This document shows positions 59,925 to 64,000 of a DNA stretch of 64,000 bases, piece after piece. The position numbers and the translations under genes are program-made. The notes under the pieces are model-generated. The model saw only the letters and a list, made by a program, of their open reading frames with translations, was not told where the DNA came from and did not search any database. Numbering within the stretch: the first letter of the stretch is position 1; each line of letters begins with the position of its first letter. This DNA comes from Rhizopus sp. PT2906 (Eukaryota > Mucoromycota > Mucoromycetes > Mucorales > Rhizopodaceae): contig JAMYHX010000003.1 of NCBI GenBank assembly GCA_025529335.1, positions 1 to 64,000 of the forward strand, read 5' to 3'.

Positions 59925-61186
59925 GAAGAGTTGCTTAATAATTCAATCGCTCCACTGCCAAATTAAGGGTTTTATGAAAAATATGCGGAGTTTAGTTACT
60001 TTGTCTTTTTAGAAAATAAAGGTTGCACAGTCTTTGAATTGATACATTGGCCTTATCATCACTTGGGAGTGGTGAATGAGAGTAATTGATGTAGCAAAAC
60101 CATTAATCTATTTCTCCAATAATCAATAATATTGTGCAAGTTATGCTGGAACTAGGACTAAATATTGAGAGAGAGAGGCACATTACATATGCTGAAAGAA
60201 CTGTTTCTTCACTTTATTCCAAAATAAAGCTAGCACATGCATTGAAGTGCTTGATTACCCCAACCAGCAGCAGCATTGCCACAAGAGGGGGGAATAAATG
60301 CACCTGTAGTCCCTATGCTTGCATTTTTTATCATATCGTACATTTTCATTTGGTAGAATGGGTAGGCGCGTTATCCCTAATAAAGTAAATCCTTCAAGGT
60401 TGCCGTATCTGTCTACAATATCTAATTCATCCTACATAAATATTATATGTAGCTTTCTTTTGGTTTACCACTTCTAGCTTCTGATTGTGATGCTAACGTC
60501 AAATGTCTAACTCAGCCCTCATAACCTCTCTTTTTAGTTTTTCAATCGTTTCACAAATATGGCATCCGTCAGTCAATCAAAACGTCTCTTATTATGCGAA
60601 TTGCAGCCAACTTCATCAACAAAGACATTGTTTTTTTAGGCGAAATCTAAAACTTTTATGTTCTGGAATTGCATATATAATTACTTTATACAAGACTATC
60701 GTCCTATACCGTGTAAAAGTATGTTTTTCTGCCAAGAACCTTTCATCTTGGACTCTAAGCAATAGACACTTTTTATTTTCTCTCCTGTCATTCATTGCTC
60801 AAATAGAAGTAATCCATAAAGAGAGATCTTTATTTTCTATGATATTCAATATCAGCATCAGATAGAGTATTAATACACATATTAAAATCATTCGCTGTTC
60901 TCTCCATAATTTACATTTTCTGTCAAGGTAGTTTTTACAATAGAATTCTTATTTTGACCTAGTGTGAATTAGTGTGCACTTTTAGCTTGCATAGATACTT
61001 TCTTTGTTATATGCATAAAAACGATGTATAATTGCCTCACCATTTTACTTCCGAAAGCTTAGTAACTTATTTAGGTAAATATACACAATTAGAGTCCAGT
61101 TCTTCATATATAAACTAACTTGCATATTCTTTTTCTCTTTCTTTCTTTCTTTCTTTCTTTCCCAATTTCTCTTTTTTACTTTAAAT
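59925..61186. other. Intergenic stretch
   Basis: Promoter side of CFD1 and of the SLC41-like gene. An open frame of 120 codons at 60503 has no motif or splice partner and is probably chance. A (TTTC)n run of about 25 bases (61136-61160) forms the pyrimidine-rich leader of the next gene. Confidence 0.45.
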
Positions 61187-62988
61187 ATGTTAAAGAATGA
61201 ACAAAGACACCAACACAAAGACTATATCGAGTTATCCATAAAAAATGACGAAGACGAACCTCCTGATCACGAAGAGACAGATGAGAAGAACCAACAGACA
61301 GAAGCTTTATTAACAAAGGAAGAGTCACAGAACTACCAAGAAAATGGTAGCAGTAGTAGTAGTTCTGATACATTCCTATATTATGAAGAAACAGATAAAA
61401 AAGAAGAACCAAATGAGAATTCACTTGCGATACAAGTATATATATAACAAAGAGACTCTGTTTATGAAAAGGGCTAACATACTTCCCTTTAGGCATTTCC
61501 TTCTTTAATCATTTCAATGATTGGGCTTATACTTGCTGGTGATCTTATGGATGAGTTTCAGGTACCAAAAATAAAAATAAAAGGATCACTGTTGTCATTA
61601 TATTAATTTTTTTTTTTTGTGCGGATAGAGTTCGGATGTATTTTTAAAGACCCCAGAATTATTTATCTTGTTGCCAATTCTATTAAACCTCAAAGGAAAC
61701 TTGGAAATGAACTTGGCTGCTCGTTTTTCAACTTCGGTAAAAAGTCATTTTTATATTAAATCTATATTTTACTAACTAGAGCCTAGTCTAACCTTGGTGA
61801 ACTGGATTATGGAACGACTCGTCGGTCACTCATTCTGGGAAATCTTTCTTTATTACAAGTACAATCACTTGTGGCTGGTGCCATCGCTGGTCTAGCTTCA
61901 TTTGCACTTGGGCTGATAACAAGACCAGGAAGTAATTATCCAAGTTATTACGAAATGATGTTTATGACAGCCAGTGCTATGGTCTCTGCTTCTTTTTCTG
62001 CAGCTATTCTGGGTATATTCATGTGTGCTCTGATTGTGCTCTGCAGGAAATTAAATATTGATCCTGATAATATTGCTTGCCCCATGGCGTCTTCAACAGG
62101 AGACATCGTTACACTAGTGTTACTGGCGGTGTGTGCATCCTTACTCCAGCATCAAATGGGTATGTAAAAGTGAAAAAGAGAAAAGTGAACTGATAATGAT
62201 GATATACATATAGAGACTATCCTCAGCACAGCAATTGTCGTTGGCATGTTGGCCATGATACCATTATTTAGCATCATTGTTTGGAGAAACAAACACGTCA
62301 AGGATTTACTGTTTGCAGGATGGACACCAATCATATTAGCCATGGTCATTTCAAGGTTTTTAATCAAAAGTCTATCTAACGGAAACTTTGACTCACTTGT
62401 TGCATAGTCTAGCAGGAATACTCTTGGAAGAATATGTAGAGGAATATAAAGGCATTGCCCTATTAACACCAGTATTGATTGGATTAGCGGGAAACCTTGG
62501 ATCTATTTATGCATCTCGAATCAGCACTTGCCTTCACGCTGAAACAAAAGAAAGCTACAAGACGGTTGAATATACCTTATTGATCATGAATTTACCAGTT
62601 CAAGCTATATACATGTTTATCATTTGGATCTTTGGTTTGGGTAGACTGCAGTATAACTTTTGGTTTTTCATCACATATTTTATTGTATCTATGCTTTCTG
62701 TAAGTTAAACTACATGCGTCAATACACATAATAATATCAAATTAGGCTTGGATTTCATTAAAGATCGGCAAGTTTATGACGATTGTATTTTGGAAGATGG
62801 GCTATGACCCTGATAATTATGTGATACCCTACCTGTAAGTGATATATGAATAGTCATTGCAGTATACTAATACCTTAATATCAAGTACGGCATGTATTGA
62901 TGTCGTTGGAACCATCTTACTTGTGGTTACCTTTTCAGTTTTAACATCAACAGGTGCAACAGATATGTCTGTGTCAGCTGCACCATGA
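61187..62988 (+). CDS. SLC41/MgtE-like magnesium transporter
   Basis: Eight exons join exactly (61187-61435, 61493-61561, 61629-61736, 61787-62159, 62214-62355, 62408-62699, 62746-62834, 62886-62988) to 474 residues. The N-terminal 85 residues are acidic with a Ser run, presumably cytosolic. Two repeated MgtE-type membrane modules follow. The first has LLPILLNLKGNLEMNLAARF then STSSNLGELD; the second has LLTPVLIGLAGNLGSIYASRIST. These paired N-L/G-N-L-containing helices with nearby acidic residues are the SLC41 signature. About ten hydrophobic helices are visible. Predicted to move Mg(2+) across a cell membrane; which membrane is not clear. Confidence 0.9.
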
Positions 62989-63208
62989 GGATGAATTGTA
63001 TACCTTGTATAAACATTTCTTCAACTAATGCATCCTTTGTACACATATTAAATTACACGCATATACATTTATATATTTCTTTTTTTTATGACTCCTTTAA
63101 ACAATCATATTCCACATTTTGTAAAGTGTATCTTTTTTTTTCTATAAAAAGAAACAAGGAAAGAGAGAGAATTGTTTGAACAGGAGATGAGATTAAAATG
63201 AATTGCGT

Positions 63209-63850
63209 TTATTTACATTGGATAAATGGTTTTGAGAGGTGAAGGATGGCAAGAGGAACATCATCATCATCATCACATATATTATTAGAGCTATGGGTGT
63301 AAGTAGAAGTGATAGGCTGAGTTTCTATAGTATCAATGTCGTGTTTAAATGTATATACAATATTGGAGCATGCATAGGGTTGTCTATTCTTGTTTGTCAC
63401 AATCTGCTTTCTTGATTTTTTAGGCAAATAAACAGAACCCGGTATATCAGGATTAAAAGGTATTCTCTTAACAGATGGTATATAATCTCTTTCATTCTGA
63501 TAAATGAGATTTTCTAGATTCTCCCAAAACTTTCGAATATGAAGGATATCACCTAGTGTAAATGACTTTTTACTGTTGCTTTGGTTAGGCCGGAGTTTAT
63601 GACATGTGGCTCGGTATAAATGCGCTCGTTGGGTAACTGGAATGATAGAATTGTTCTCTACTGAGACATGAGGTGTCTTATGTTCTGACCTGTGAAAAAG
63701 TTTTCGTTTATGAGGAATCGTCTTATCGTTGACCGTCAGCCAAAATTTTGCCCAAGAAGCAAAGTGTGAGATGAAGTTACTGGTCATTGGGTAACTTGAT
63801 TTCCTATTTGAAAACTGGATGATATCCTGATGTTCACTTGCTAAAGACAT
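63209..63850 (-). CDS. Unrecognised basic protein of 213 residues
   Basis: Single open frame; I do not recognise it. ATG 63850 is preferred. The frame extends upstream to the window edge, but that part is poly-purine/pyrimidine DNA typical of a 5' leader and encodes a Ser/Leu/Phe-rich stretch. The protein is rich in Lys, Arg, Ser and Asn. It has a helix-like segment (LGDILHIRKFWENLENLIY), a basic KKSRKQIV stretch and an acidic DDDDD run near the C-terminus encoded by a (CAT)n repeat near 63258-63275. No signal peptide or transmembrane helix is seen. Confidence 0.6.
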   Translation of the reverse strand: MSLASEHQDIIQFSNRKSSYPMTSNFISHFASWAKFWLTVNDKTIPHKRKLFHRSEHKTPHVSVENNSIIPVTQRAHLYRATCHKLRPNQSNSKKSFTLGDILHIRKFWENLENLIYQNERDYIPSVKRIPFNPDIPGSVYLPKKSRKQIVTNKNRQPYACSNIVYTFKHDIDTIETQPITSTYTHSSNNICDDDDDVPLAILHLSKPFIQCK

Positions 63851-64000
63851 GATGATATAAGAACGAGAAAAAAAAAGAAGAAGAAAGGAGAAGGGGGGCA
63901 AAGAAAGAAAAAGGGTTCTTTTATATGGGAGATTCCAGATTCTGTTTCTATAAATACTTTTCTTTTTTTTATCGGACAAGCCAGTTTTACTTTCAGACAA

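Noticed and set aside
60503..60865. Open frame of 120 codons between CFD1 and the SLC41-like gene
   Set aside because: No motif, no splice partner, Ser/Phe/Ile-rich translation as expected from AT-rich non-coding DNA.
1..64000. tRNA, rRNA and CRISPR features
   Set aside because: No cloverleaf with a proper T-loop box, no rRNA core sequence and no spaced direct repeats were found by eye; a tRNA scan would settle the first.
63851..64000. Upstream extension of the 213-residue protein to the window edge
   Set aside because: The extension is purine/pyrimidine-skewed leader-like DNA giving a Leu/Phe/Ser-rich stretch; the internal ATG at 63850 is a better start.

Overview
The window looks like AT-rich nuclear DNA of an early-diverging fungus, most likely Mucoromycota (Mucorales). 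Genes are compact and carry many short introns (about 45-80 bases, GT..AG). They include a myosin-motor chitin synthase, a carotenogenic gene of the fused lycopene cyclase/phytoene synthase (CarRP/CarRA) architecture, and repeated genes of a kind I associate with Mucorales. No species can be named from the sequence. Exon joins below were read by eye from splice signals; joins described as exact give a total length divisible by three and an uninterrupted frame.

Layout. 1-12 kb: cytochrome b5, an unrecognised 245-residue protein, a CWC16/CCDC130 splicing factor, a FUSC/ALMT-like membrane protein and a mercaptopyruvate sulfurtransferase. 12-22 kb: an F-box-like remnant, SNU13, two small secreted Ser/Thr-rich proteins probably GPI-anchored, a decayed repeat gene, a Dal5-type MFS transporter and the complex I subunit NDUFA5. 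22.4-27.4 kb: a near-perfect 1205-bp inverted repeat around a 2.6-kb core, built from Tc1/mariner transposase fragments and a decayed multi-intron gene. 27.5-29.8 kb: repeat-like debris. 29.9-46 kb: an EF-hand secretory protein, topoisomerase III, chitin synthase with myosin motor domain, PWP2 and a paralogue of the 16-kb secreted protein. 46-56 kb: sparse DNA with one striking gene, a CarRP-like fusion whose lycopene cyclase half has lost its acidic catalytic motifs while the phytoene synthase half keeps both aspartate motifs. 56-64 kb: ArfGAP, DUS4, CFD1/NUBP2, an SLC41-type Mg transporter and an unrecognised protein.

Most genes are ordinary housekeeping functions (ribosome biogenesis: SNU13, PWP2; splicing: CCDC130, SNU13; tRNA modification: DUS4; Fe-S assembly: CFD1; DNA topology: TOP3; cell wall: chitin synthase and secreted proteins) with no operon-like logic. 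Close divergent pairs (FUSC-like/sulfurtransferase, ArfGAP/DUS4, TOP3/chitin synthase) probably share promoter regions. Close convergent pairs (245-aa gene/CCDC130, chitin synthase/PWP2, DUS4/CFD1) share short 3' regions. The least ordinary items are the CarRP-like paralogue and the large palindrome.
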